Part shown: positions 18,410-25,423 of the stretch, piece after piece
Numbering within the stretch: the first letter of the stretch is position 1
How the letters are laid out: each line of letters opens with the position of its first letter
Assembly (NCBI RefSeq): GCF_002794355.1
Contig: NZ_PGOI01000007.1
Location: 248,001 to 312,000 of the forward strand
Length of the DNA stretch: 64,000 nucleotides
Reading direction: 5' to 3'
Source of the DNA: Pseudorhodobacter sp. MZDSW-24AT
GTDB lineage: Bacteria > Pseudomonadota > Alphaproteobacteria > Rhodobacterales > Rhodobacteraceae
Notes under the pieces: generated by a model
What the model saw: only the letters and a program-made list of their open reading frames with translations
Database searches by the model: none
Told to the model about the DNA's origin: nothing
Translations under genes and position numbers: made by a program

Positions 18410-19659
18410 GCCGCGTCCAGCGCCGCTTGCAGCGCATCGGCGAGCAGGTCTGCCTCGGCCCGGCCAAACACCATCGGCGGGCGGATCTTCAGCGTCGCCC
18501 CGCCCTTGCCGATCCGGTTCAGCAAAAAGCCGCGCTCCACCAGATCCTCGACCAGATCGGCGGCAAAATCGCCCGCCCCCGCGCCGCCAAACTCCAGCCC
18601 GAAGAACAGGCCCGCGCCGCGCACATTCACGATCCGCCCATGTCGCAAAGCGCCCAGCCGCTCCAGCAGATAGGCCGAGGTGTCCACCGCGCGCGCCTGC
18701 AGGCCTTCGTCCTCAATCACATCCAGCGTGGCCAGACAGGCCGCCGCCGACACCGGATTGCCGCCGAAGGTGTTGAAATAGCCAAACGCCTCGCGAAAAG
18801 CCGCCATCACCGCGGGCGTCGCAAGGCAGGCCGCCACCGGATGGCCATTCGCCATCGGCTTGCCCACCGTCACCACATCGGGCGCAAAGCCCAGCCAGTC
18901 ATGCCCCCAGAAATGGCTGCCCACCCGGCCAAAGCCCGGCTGCACCTCGTCACACAGGATCAGTCCCCCCGCGCGGCGCACCACCTCCACCGTGGGGTCC
19001 AGAAACCCCGGCCCCACGGCGGGCAATCCTTCATTGGCAAAGACCGGGCACAGCATCAGCCCGGAAAACCCAAACCCCGCCGCCTCCAGATCCTCAATCG
19101 CCGCCGCCACCTGCGCGGCAAAGGCGGCGGGCTGCGCCGCCAGACTGCCGCCCAAAGGCGCCAGCGTGTCGGGCGCGGGCACCAGCCGCACATGGGGCGC
19201 GCGCCCCCCGATCGGCGGGCGCCGCGTGGAAAGCTGGCTCACCGCCGCCGTATTGCCGTGATAGGTGGCATCGGTGGCGATGATCCCGGTCTTGCCCGTC
19301 ACCGCCTGCGCCATCCGCAAGGCCAGATCATTCGCCTCGGACCCGGTGCACACCATGATGGCCTGCGAAACGCCATGGCCCAAGGTGCCCGTCAACCGCT
19401 CGATGTAATCCAGCACCAGATCATGGTGATAGCGCGTGTGGGTGTTCAACACCGCCGCCTGCGCGGCAATCGCCGCCACCACCCGGGGATGGCAATGGCC
19501 GACATGGGCCACATTGTTGTAGCAATCCAGATAGCGCTTGCCTTGCGCATCCCACAGCCACACCCCCTGCCCGCGCACGATATGCACGGGCTTGCGGTAA
19601 AATGTGGGCACATTCGGCCCCATCAGCCGCGCGCGCCGGGCCTCAAGGCTCTCACTCAT
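18406..19659 (-). CDS. Class III aminotransferase-fold PLP enzyme (phospholyase-like)
   Basis: A 417-aa PLP enzyme. It has CTGSEANDLALRMA, the aspartate in LILCDEVQPGFGRVG and the PLP lysine in VTVGKPMANGHPVA. VDGxAYNNVAHVGHCHP-like and YHGNTAAVSQLS segments match the AGXT2L (ethanolamine-phosphate or phosphohydroxylysine phospholyase) branch better than ordinary ornithine or GABA aminotransferases. Immediately downstream is a kinase overlapping by 4 bp, supporting a kinase-plus-phospholyase pathway. Its own start overlaps the arfB stop by 8 bp, so arfB, this gene and the kinase form one operon. A plain transaminase role is not excluded. Confidence 0.85.
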   Translation of the reverse strand: MSESLEARRARLMGPNVPTFYRKPVHIVRGQGVWLWDAQGKRYLDCYNNVAHVGHCHPRVVAAIAAQAAVLNTHTRYHHDLVLDYIERLTGTLGHGVSQAIMVCTGSEANDLALRMAQAVTGKTGIIATDATYHGNTAAVSQLSTRRPPIGGRAPHVRLVPAPDTLAPLGGSLAAQPAAFAAQVAAAIEDLEAAGFGFSGLMLCPVFANEGLPAVGPGFLDPTVEVVRRAGGLILCDEVQPGFGRVGSHFWGHDWLGFAPDVVTVGKPMANGHPVAACLATPAVMAAFREAFGYFNTFGGNPVSAAACLATLDVIEDEGLQARAVDTSAYLLERLGALRHGRIVNVRGAGLFFGLEFGGAGAGDFAADLVEDLVERGFLLNRIGKGGATLKIRPPMVFGRAEADLLADALQAALDAA

Positions 19660-20077
19660 CCAGATCTCCCACCCGGCCCCGCCCGGCTTTCACATCGCCA
19701 CGCACCGCCTTGGCCTTCAACCGCCGCAAGGTGCTGCCATAGGTCGGCTTGGTCGCCACCCGGCGCTTGGGCGCCACCAGCGCCGCCCGCACCATCTCCA
19801 CCAGCCGCTCCCGCGCCAATTCGCGGTTGCGCGTCTGGCTCCGCGTCTCCTCGGCCCGGATCACGATGGCCCCGTCCAGCGTCCAGCGCCGCCCCGCCAG
19901 CTTTTTCAACCGCGCTTTCACCGGGGGCGGCAAGTGCGGGGACCGTTCCGCCTCAAAGCGCAACTCCACCGCCGTCTCCACCTTGTTCACATTCTGCCCG
20001 CCCGGCCCTTGTGAGCGGGTAAAGCTCTCGGTCAGCTCCCAGTCGGCCAACGAGATGGTGTCTGAAATCCTCAACAT
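19652..20077 (-). CDS. arfB: Alternative ribosome-rescue factor / peptidyl-tRNA hydrolase ArfB
   Basis: A 141-aa protein of the class I release factor superfamily that frees stalled ribosomes. The catalytic GGQ motif is at residues 26-28 within RSQGPGGQNVNKVET. The C-terminus is a long basic tail (KRRVATKPTYGSTLRRLKAK) that inserts into the empty mRNA channel in characterised homologues. Length is typical. It is the first gene of the minus-strand operon with the aminotransferase and the kinase; why a rescue factor is coupled to them is unclear. Confidence 0.94.
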   Translation of the reverse strand: MLRISDTISLADWELTESFTRSQGPGGQNVNKVETAVELRFEAERSPHLPPPVKARLKKLAGRRWTLDGAIVIRAEETRSQTRNRELARERLVEMVRAALVAPKRRVATKPTYGSTLRRLKAKAVRGDVKAGRGRVGDLDE

Positions 20078-20119
20078 CCCCGCACCATAGCAAAGGCCCC
20101 AACCAACAAAAGCCCTGCC

Positions 20120-20150
20120 CTGTCATCTGTTCAAAAATATCCCCGCCGGA
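20120..20150. repeat. Dispersed intergenic repeat, copy C (partial)
   Basis: CTGTCATCTGTTC followed by AAATATCCC matches the same pair of blocks on the minus strand of the copy at 41708-41758, but here the long GC hairpin is replaced by CCGCCGGAGG. It lies upstream of arfB. Confidence 0.5.
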
Positions 20151-20196
20151 GGCAACGACCGAGGCGGCGCGCAGGCGCCAACGAGACAAAAACAAT

Positions 20197-20211
20197 GCGC
20201 GCAAAGCGCGC
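20197..20211 (+). terminator. GC hairpin with short T run
   Basis: GCGCGC arms around AAA are followed by GCC and TTTT on the plus strand. There is no plus-strand gene upstream to end, so it may be a passive hairpin. It lies between the candidate small RNA and arfB. Confidence 0.3.
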
Positions 20212-20244
20212 GCCTTTTCGCAACCGTCGGTCCAACAGGGGGCC

Positions 20245-20279
20245 GAAAAAGAGAAAGGATCGCCGGGATGCGGCGACCC
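20245..20279 (-). terminator. Rho-independent terminator of the candidate small RNA
   Basis: On the minus strand, GGGTCGCCG and CGGCGATCC form a 9-bp stem with one G-U pair and a 5-nt loop, followed by TTTCTCTTTTTC. This is a textbook intrinsic terminator reading leftwards. It ends the transcript that carries the extended Shine-Dalgarno sequence at 20409-20425. Confidence 0.75.
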
Positions 20280-20352
20280 TTTCCGAGTTCAAGGAGATGG
20301 GCCAGTTAGGTAACCTGTCCCAATCAAAGGTTCGTTCGCTAAGGGGTTGCCC

Positions 20353-20409
20353 CTAGAAAACACCCCCCATGACTGTCCCGACACGTCTCTCCAATATCAC
20401 TCTAGACAC
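20353..20409 (-). CDS. Possible 18-residue peptide inside the candidate small RNA
   Basis: GTG at 20409 to TAG at 20353-20355 encodes about 18 residues (starting MSRVILERR and ending GGVF). The start codon is 6-8 nt from an extraordinarily strong ribosome binding sequence. Codons AGA (twice), ATA and TTG are atypical for this genome. It could be a leader peptide or simply an accident of the RNA sequence. Confidence 0.3.
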   Translation of the reverse strand: MSRVILERRVGTVMGGVF

Positions 20410-20468
20410 TGGATCACCTCCTTTCAAATGGTTGCCGATAAGGCTAGCCTGACACAGATTTAGGGCCT

Positions 20469-20474
20469 GTCAAA
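20469..20474 (-). promoter_or_regulatory. Possible -35 element of the candidate small RNA
   Basis: TTGACA on the minus strand, just after the queuosine transporter stop. The best -10 position (AGGCTA, 18 bp away, within the palindrome AGGCTAGCCT at 20441-20450) is weak, so the promoter call rests mainly on the perfect -35. Confidence 0.35.
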
Positions 20475-20479
20475 CCCTT

Positions 20480-21100
20480 TTAGGCAATCCGTGCGCTCAA
20501 TTTTCCGACAATCATCCGGAATGGCAAAAGTGCCACCAAAGCGAGCAAAAGCTTCACGCCCCAGTCCGCCACCGCCAGCGAAACCCACAAGGGCAGCGCC
20601 GGGCCAAAGCCCAAAAGGGGCAGACTCTCATTGGCCCAGCTCACATCATTGCCCGGCTCCAGCCCGGCCAAGGGGGTGGAAAAGGCGATGGTGAAGAACA
20701 AGGCCGTATCGACAGAGGACCCGATCAGGGTCGACACCAGCGGCGCGCGCCACCACGCGCCCGCGCGAAACCGGTCGAACACCGCAACGTCAAGCAATTG
20801 CGCCGTCAGGAAAGCCACCCCTGACCCGATGGCAATGCGCCATGTCACCAGCGGGCCAAACTCGCCCATGATCTGCGTCCCGATCAGCGAGCACAGCACC
20901 CCGACCGCAAAGCCCGCGAATACCACCCGCCGCGCCGCGTGCACGCCATAAAGCCGGTTGGTCAGATCGGTCACCAGAAAGGCGATGGGATAGGTAAAGG
21001 CGCCCCATGTCAGCCATTGGCCGAACAGAAATTGCACCAGAATATTCGAGGCCACGACAGTCGCGGCCATGGCAAGAATGCCAGGCAGAAGTTTTTGCAT
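20480..21100 (-). CDS. yhhQ: Queuosine precursor transporter (VUT family, YhhQ)
   Basis: A 206-aa membrane protein with about six helices. The family features are FTYPIAFLVTDLTNRLYG near residue 40 and LIGSSVDTALFFTIAFS near residue 130. YhhQ-type proteins import preQ0/preQ1, precursors of the tRNA nucleoside queuosine. The assignment is strongly supported by the preQ1-I riboswitch immediately upstream (21108-21139), whose pseudoknot covers the ribosome binding site. No que biosynthesis genes are near, so uptake may be the point of control here. Confidence 0.93.
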   Translation of the reverse strand: MQKLLPGILAMAATVVASNILVQFLFGQWLTWGAFTYPIAFLVTDLTNRLYGVHAARRVVFAGFAVGVLCSLIGTQIMGEFGPLVTWRIAIGSGVAFLTAQLLDVAVFDRFRAGAWWRAPLVSTLIGSSVDTALFFTIAFSTPLAGLEPGNDVSWANESLPLLGFGPALPLWVSLAVADWGVKLLLALVALLPFRMIVGKLSARIA

Positions 21101-21107
21101 CTTGTGA

Positions 21108-21139
21108 TCCGTTTTTTATGCAAGGTCGCGGAGACTTGC
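21108..21139 (-). promoter_or_regulatory. PreQ1-I riboswitch controlling yhhQ
   Basis: On the minus strand the leader has GCAAG and CTTGC pairing as P1 around a 10-nt loop TCTCCGCGAC, then the A-rich tail ATAAAAAACGGA. TCCG in the loop pairs with CGGA in the tail as the pseudoknot P2. This reproduces the preQ1 class I aptamer: short hairpin, A-rich 3' tail and a two-stem H-type pseudoknot. The GGA of the tail is the only ribosome binding sequence, 8 nt before the ATG at 21100, so ligand binding should block translation. The identification comes from sequence pattern and from its target, a preQ1 transporter. Confidence 0.88.
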
Positions 21140-21188
21140 CCCCCGTTCGGTTGGGGACGCGCTGCCCTAATGCAGCCCGGCGCGTCTG

Positions 21189-22130
21189 TCAATCGGTCAG
21201 CCGGTATTCCACAATCTCACTGGGCAGGAAGGCCAGAAAGTTGTCGTCCGAAATCATCGTCAGCCGGATCGCCCCGCGCGCATCGCGCCAGACCGACAGC
21301 CCTTCCAGATTGCCATGCTGCCCGGTCGGGGTTTGCAGCTCCAGCCGGGCCTCGCCCAGCGCCTCTGCGCCCAGCGCGAAAGACCGCACCCGGCTGGCAA
21401 AGCCGCTGATCCCGCGAAACGAACGTTCCAGCACATAAAGCCGCCCGTCCGGGCCGAAATCCGCGCCCACCGGCAAAAACACCCCGTCGCGCGGCAGATC
21501 AAAAGGCTGGGTCCATCGGCCATCGGCAAAGCGCCAGATCGGAAAATCCGGCCCGCCCGCATTGCCGGGCTGCCCGGTCAGCAACCGGATGCCACGGGTT
21601 CCGGGCAGTTCCTCGGGCAGGGTGTAAAGCGCGCCATCGGCATCAATCGCCAAGGCCTCCAGCGCGGCATTGTGCGGAAAAAGGGCAAACGCGGGCGGCG
21701 TCGGCAGATTCTCGGCCAGCCCGGTGATCTCGGCATAGCGCAGCACCCGCGCCACACCTTCGAACGACACATAAACGGTGCCGTCCGCCGCCACCGCCAG
21801 CCCTTCACTGTCATTGCGCCCTTCGGCCAGCGGCGCGTCGCGGTTCGATTTCAGCAGCGTCGGCGGCCCGGCCTCTACCCCTGTGATCCGCTCTTGCGCA
21901 TCGCGCCGCAGCCTGCCTTGCACAAAACGCCCGCGATCGCTCAGCGCGATAAAGCTCAGACCATCCGCCGACAGGTCAATCGCCGAAAACCCGCCAAAGC
22001 CGGGCGCGGCGCTTTGCCAGCGAAAGGCGCCCATGAAGCCGGGCGGAGAGGGGGGGCTGGCGCTTCCTTGCAGCCCAAGGGCAACCACCAGCGCCGTCGC
22101 GATCACCGCGAGGCGAGAACGTCGTGGCAT
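21189..22130 (-). CDS. Exported esterase-like protein of the phytase-like family
   Basis: A 313-aa protein with a signal peptide (SRLAVIATALVVALGLQGSA). The mature part is a beta-propeller-like domain of the esterase-like phytase family (PF13449): GGFSAIDLSADGLSFIALSDRG, RNDSEGLAVAADGTVYVSFEG, GNLEGLSVWRD and LTMISDDNFL. Members act outside the cytoplasm; substrates are mostly unknown. The start at ATG 22130 overlaps the 3' end of mepA by 28 bp, so it is the last gene of the MFS-mepA-phytase-like operon. Confidence 0.87.
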   Translation of the reverse strand: MPRRSRLAVIATALVVALGLQGSASPPSPPGFMGAFRWQSAAPGFGGFSAIDLSADGLSFIALSDRGRFVQGRLRRDAQERITGVEAGPPTLLKSNRDAPLAEGRNDSEGLAVAADGTVYVSFEGVARVLRYAEITGLAENLPTPPAFALFPHNAALEALAIDADGALYTLPEELPGTRGIRLLTGQPGNAGGPDFPIWRFADGRWTQPFDLPRDGVFLPVGADFGPDGRLYVLERSFRGISGFASRVRSFALGAEALGEARLELQTPTGQHGNLEGLSVWRDARGAIRLTMISDDNFLAFLPSEIVEYRLTD

Positions 22131-23008
22131 TGTTTGGGCAGATCCGCCATCGTGAATTGGCGCGGATGGCGGGCACGCGGCACGTCAGGGTCCACGGGTT
22201 TCTTGGTCGTCGTCTTCGGCGGGTTCAGATAATCCGTCACCCACCAGTTCAGCGTCTCATCACAGCCATTGCCGCCTTTTGACAGTTCGGCCACCGTGGG
22301 GGTCTGCGTCTCGCACAGCCGCGCGCCCTTGGGGCATTTCAGCCGCACATGAAAATGCGTGTCATGCCCGGCCACCGGGCGGATCTTCTGCAACCATTTG
22401 GTATCGGCCCGCGTCGCCGTCTTGCACATCTCGATCTTCACAGCCGCCGCCACGAAGATCCGGTCCACGCGCGGGTCAAGCGCCGCCGCCCGCATCACCG
22501 CATGATGCCGCGCCGTCCAGTTCCGGGTCACCGATCTTTGGTCGGCCGAGCGCACGGGGATCGAGGAAATCTTCTCCCGCTCCTGCCGCGTCAGGTTCAG
22601 CCGGTCGGGGGGCAATTGCCAGATGTCGGCATCCAGCCCGATCTGGTGGCTGGCATGGCCGCTGGTCATCGGCCCGCCGCGCGGCTGGCTGATATCCCCC
22701 ACATAAAGCCCGGCCCAGCCAATCTTCTGCGCCGCCCGGCTAAGGTCGACAATGAAATCGATCATCTCGGGGTGGCCAAAGTTGCGCCCGCGCGACAGGC
22801 GCATCGCCTGCCAGCTGGGCCCACTCTCCGGCAGTTCCACCAAGCCCGCCGCACAGCCCTTGGCATAAGATCCCACCGGCATCGCCTTTTGCTGACTGGG
22901 AGTCGCATGGGCGCCGAACAGCTGATTGGCCAGCTGCTGGGCCTGCGCCGCCCCCGCCGACAGGGCAGGCACGCACAGGGCCGCAGCCACGAGCAAGGGC
23001 TTGATCAT
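22103..23008 (-). CDS. mepA: Penicillin-insensitive murein endopeptidase
   Basis: A 301-aa exported LAS-type metallopeptidase that cleaves D-alanyl-meso-diaminopimelyl cross-links. The signal peptide is residues 1-23 (LLVAAALCVPALSAGAAQAQ). The zinc ligand motifs SGHASHQIGLDAD and the later HDTHFHVRLKCP are intact. Six or more Cys, several in the C-terminal 60 residues, fit the disulfides of the family. ATG at 23008 overlaps the stop of the upstream MFS gene (ATGA). A C-terminal Pro/Lys/Thr-rich segment (PPKTTTKKPVDPD) precedes the last 25 residues. Confidence 0.95.
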   Translation of the reverse strand: MIKPLLVAAALCVPALSAGAAQAQQLANQLFGAHATPSQQKAMPVGSYAKGCAAGLVELPESGPSWQAMRLSRGRNFGHPEMIDFIVDLSRAAQKIGWAGLYVGDISQPRGGPMTSGHASHQIGLDADIWQLPPDRLNLTRQEREKISSIPVRSADQRSVTRNWTARHHAVMRAAALDPRVDRIFVAAAVKIEMCKTATRADTKWLQKIRPVAGHDTHFHVRLKCPKGARLCETQTPTVAELSKGGNGCDETLNWWVTDYLNPPKTTTKKPVDPDVPRARHPRQFTMADLPKQCHDVLASR

Positions 23009-24336
23009 GCGGAGTCTCCCTCTGGTTTCACCCAAAGTAACAGGAACAACCCAATGAGGAACAGCCCGATCAGCGGGGTCACGCCAAGTTGTTGGCTCCC
23101 CGTCAGATCCGTCACCACCCCGATCGACAAGGGCGCCATGAACGAGGTCGCCTTGCCCGCCAGCGCATACATGCCAAAGGCTTCGGTCATCCGCTCGGGT
23201 TCCGCCTGCCGCACCATCATCGTGCGGCTCGAGGATTGCAGCGAACCGCCGCCTGCCCCGATCAAGGCACCAAGGATGTAGAAGCCCACATCCGGCGCAA
23301 GGCTGCCGGGCGCCACCGGCACCCCGAACACCGACTCGCGGCTGACGAACACCACCGCCACCGCCACCAGCGTCAGCAGCACCACATTCAGGATGATGAC
23401 GGGTTTCGGGCCAAAGCGGCTGTCCATCCGCCCGCCCAGAAAGGCAAAGATCGCCCCGGTCAGCGCCGCGATGATCCCGAAGATCCCCACATTGGTGACG
23501 GACCATCCCAGCACCCCCGCCGCATAGATGCCGCCAAAGGTATACATCCCATTCAGCGCATCGCGGTAAAACATCGACGACCCCAGATAGGCAAACAGGC
23601 TCCGGTTCTGCGGCAGCCGCGCCAGCGAGGCTTTCAACTCGGGCCACGCCGCCTTCAGCGCCTGTCCAATGGGCATGGCCTGCGGCTTGGGGGGCTCTTT
23701 CACCCAAAGGAAGAACGGGATCATGAACAGGGCAAACCAGATCGCCACCAAGGGCCCAACCGACCGCGTGCCCTCGCGCGTGTCCGGGTCCAGCCCAAGG
23801 ATCGGAGGAATGCCCAAAAGCGTGCGCCCGCCAGCGCCTTCGGCCAGAAACAGCAGCATGATGACCAGCGCTACGATGCCGCCCAGATAGCCAAAGGCCC
23901 AGCCATTGCCTGACACCCGCCCCAGATCGTCGCGCGGGCACAGATCGGGCAGCATCGCATTGGTGAAGGTGGTGGCAAACTCCATCCCGATCAGGCCGAT
24001 ACAGAACGACAGCATCACCCACCAGACGTTGAAATCCGCCGGCGCCGAATACCACAGCCCCCAAGCCCCGATCACATAAAGCGCGGAAAACAGCCAGATA
24101 AAGGCCATCCGCCCGCCCGACCTGTCGGCCACTGCGCCCAACAGTGGCGACAGCACCGCAATCACCAGCCCTGCCGTGCCGATCCCATAGCCCCAAACCG
24201 CCTGCGCCGCACTGCCATCGCCGATCACCGACACCACATAGGGGCCGAAGATAAAGGTCAGAAGCAAGGTGTTGTAAGGCTGGCTGGCCCAATCAAAGAA
24301 ATACCAGCCCCAGATCCGCTTGCGTGCTGCCGTCAT
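23005..24336 (-). CDS. MFS transporter, UMF1/Atg22-like family
   Basis: A 443-aa protein with about twelve transmembrane helices. The N-terminus GWYFFDWASQPYNTLLLTFIFGPY is the signature of the UMF1 (vacuole effluxer Atg22-like) branch of the major facilitator superfamily. GAVADRSGGR is the loop 2-3 motif. Substrate unknown; fungal relatives move amino acids. It is coupled to mepA by a 4-bp overlap, which hints at a role in recycling or uptake of wall-derived or amino-acid compounds, but that is only inference from position. Confidence 0.88.
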   Translation of the reverse strand: MTAARKRIWGWYFFDWASQPYNTLLLTFIFGPYVVSVIGDGSAAQAVWGYGIGTAGLVIAVLSPLLGAVADRSGGRMAFIWLFSALYVIGAWGLWYSAPADFNVWWVMLSFCIGLIGMEFATTFTNAMLPDLCPRDDLGRVSGNGWAFGYLGGIVALVIMLLFLAEGAGGRTLLGIPPILGLDPDTREGTRSVGPLVAIWFALFMIPFFLWVKEPPKPQAMPIGQALKAAWPELKASLARLPQNRSLFAYLGSSMFYRDALNGMYTFGGIYAAGVLGWSVTNVGIFGIIAALTGAIFAFLGGRMDSRFGPKPVIILNVVLLTLVAVAVVFVSRESVFGVPVAPGSLAPDVGFYILGALIGAGGGSLQSSSRTMMVRQAEPERMTEAFGMYALAGKATSFMAPLSIGVVTDLTGSQQLGVTPLIGLFLIGLFLLLWVKPEGDSA

Positions 24337-24410
24337 TCCGGTCCCCCGACGGGCCTTGTCTGGCCCTTTGCCCGATCAAAGCCCGAAAACCCCGGCGGGT
24401 GCAAGCAGGG

Positions 24411-24956
24411 CTACTGCATCGGCGGCCAAGGCCGTTCGGCATCGGCCGCAATCCAGGCGGTGACCCAAGCGGGCAGCGGCGGGCTTTCCGGCGACAGGCC
24501 AAAGGCACGCGCCATCTCGGCCGGGGCCACGATCCCGGCCTTGCCCCGCTCGCCCGCGCCCGTCACCGCCGAGCGGATCAGGATATGCGACGTGCACTCG
24601 GCCCCGCGCCACATGGATTGCTCGATATACAGGAACCGCGCATCCCAACCGATGATCCGCGTCCGCATCTCCAGCCGGTGAAACATCTTCACCCGCTTGC
24701 GATAGCGGGTGCTGTTGCCTGCCACCGCCAAGCCCCAACCGCGCGCCTTGAGCACATCATGCAGCCCCATCCGCTGCCCCAGCGGAATGCGCCCCAGATC
24801 ATACAGCGTCAGCGTGCGCCCGTTGTTCAGCTCCATCCACGGGTCAATGTCCCACGGCCAGCAGATGTGATGGCTGACATGCGTCTCGAACAAGCCCAGC
24901 TTGGGGGCTTTGCGGAATTTGAAGATTTCCTTGAACATTCGGACATAAGGGTACAT
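24411..24956 (-). CDS. Acyl-CoA thioesterase-like hotdog protein
   Basis: A 181-aa protein starting at ATG 24956. DIDPWMELNNGRTLTLYDLGRI near residue 36 is the typical hotdog-helix segment of the 4-hydroxybenzoyl-CoA thioesterase-like group, with the conserved Asp and Asn-Asn-Gly. RYRKRVKMFHRLEMRTRIIGWD follows as the long hotdog strand. The C-terminal 30 residues are extended and Pro-rich. The natural acyl-CoA is unknown. The promoter region holds a MerR-type palindrome at 24997-25013, similar to sites used for fatty-acid and branched-chain degradation genes in this group of bacteria. Confidence 0.82.
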   Translation of the reverse strand: MYPYVRMFKEIFKFRKAPKLGLFETHVSHHICWPWDIDPWMELNNGRTLTLYDLGRIPLGQRMGLHDVLKARGWGLAVAGNSTRYRKRVKMFHRLEMRTRIIGWDARFLYIEQSMWRGAECTSHILIRSAVTGAGERGKAGIVAPAEMARAFGLSPESPPLPAWVTAWIAADAERPWPPMQ

Positions 24957-24996
24957 GCGCAGCCACTCCGGTTTGGTCGCCTCCCCCTGCCCCGGC

Positions 24997-25013
24997 CTTA
25001 CGCAAACGTCAAG
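24997..25013 (-). promoter_or_regulatory. MerR-family-type operator/promoter (LiuR-like site)
   Basis: CTTGACGTTTGCGTAAG on the minus strand, 41 nt upstream of the thioesterase start. The ACG-N4-CGT core next to a TTGAC -35 resembles the TTGACGTTTACGTAAAC sites of MerR-family degradation regulators such as LiuR. No merR gene is in the window, so the regulator would act in trans. Confidence 0.45.
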
Positions 25014-25124
25014 CCAGACGCGGCGGAAGCCAGTTGCCCTTTGGGGGGGCGATTGATACCACTGCCACAACAATTTGTGCCCTGCGCGCGCACGCCCACA
25101 TCCATGGCTTCAGGAGGCCCGCCC

Positions 25125-25412
25125 ATGACCTCGCTTCTGCAAATCCTGCTGTTGATCATCAGCATCGTCCAATGGATCATCATCGCCCATATCATCATGA
25201 GCTGGCTGATCAACTTTCAGGTGCTCAATCTGCGCCAGCCGCTTGTCGCGCAGATCTGGGATGGCCTGAACCGTCTGGTCGAACCGGTCTATTCCCGCGT
25301 CCGCGCCTTCCTGCCCAACATGGGGGGCTTGGATCTGGCGCCGCTGGTGGTGCTGATCGGCATTTACGCGCTGCGGATCATCCTGATCAACAACGCCGCC
25401 GCCTTCTACTAA
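25125..25412 (+). CDS. YggT family membrane protein
   Basis: A 95-aa protein with two hydrophobic segments: residues 3-29 (LLQILLLIISIVQWIIIAHI) and residues 70-90. VEPVYSRVRAFLPNMGGLDLAPLVVLI is the family hallmark. YggT proteins are inner-membrane proteins of poorly known role, linked in some species to osmotic stress or division. AGGAGG precedes ATG 25125. recQ starts 11 bp after the stop, so they probably share a transcript. Confidence 0.9.
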   Translation: MTSLLQILLLIISIVQWIIIAHIIMSWLINFQVLNLRQPLVAQIWDGLNRLVEPVYSRVRAFLPNMGGLDLAPLVVLIGIYALRIILINNAAAFY

Positions 25413-25423
25413 GCCCGGCCCCG

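Larger units (their letters stand above)
20245..20445 (-). ncRNA. Candidate small RNA or tiny-ORF mRNA with 17-nt complement to the 16S 3' end
   Basis: The stretch between the queuosine transporter and arfB holds an apparent minus-strand transcription unit. A TTGACA lies at 20474-20469 and a strong intrinsic terminator at 20245-20279. Between them the RNA has GAAAGGAGGTGATCCAG (20425-20409), a 17-nt exact complement of the conserved 16S rRNA tail. It is followed at once by a GTG that opens an 18-codon frame (20409-20353) using AGA and ATA codons, which are rare elsewhere in this window. Further down, AUCUCCUU (20298-20291) could pair with the AAGGAGGU of the ribosome-binding segment. CTAGGGG/CCCC forms another hairpin after the tiny frame. 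I cannot name a known RNA family. Coding versus regulatory function is open. Confidence 0.55.

Noticed and set aside
20411..20425. Possible 3' end of a 16S rRNA gene on the plus strand
   Set aside because: Only 17 nt match; the upstream sequence does not resemble 16S helix 45 or the rest of the gene, and no 23S or tRNA follows.
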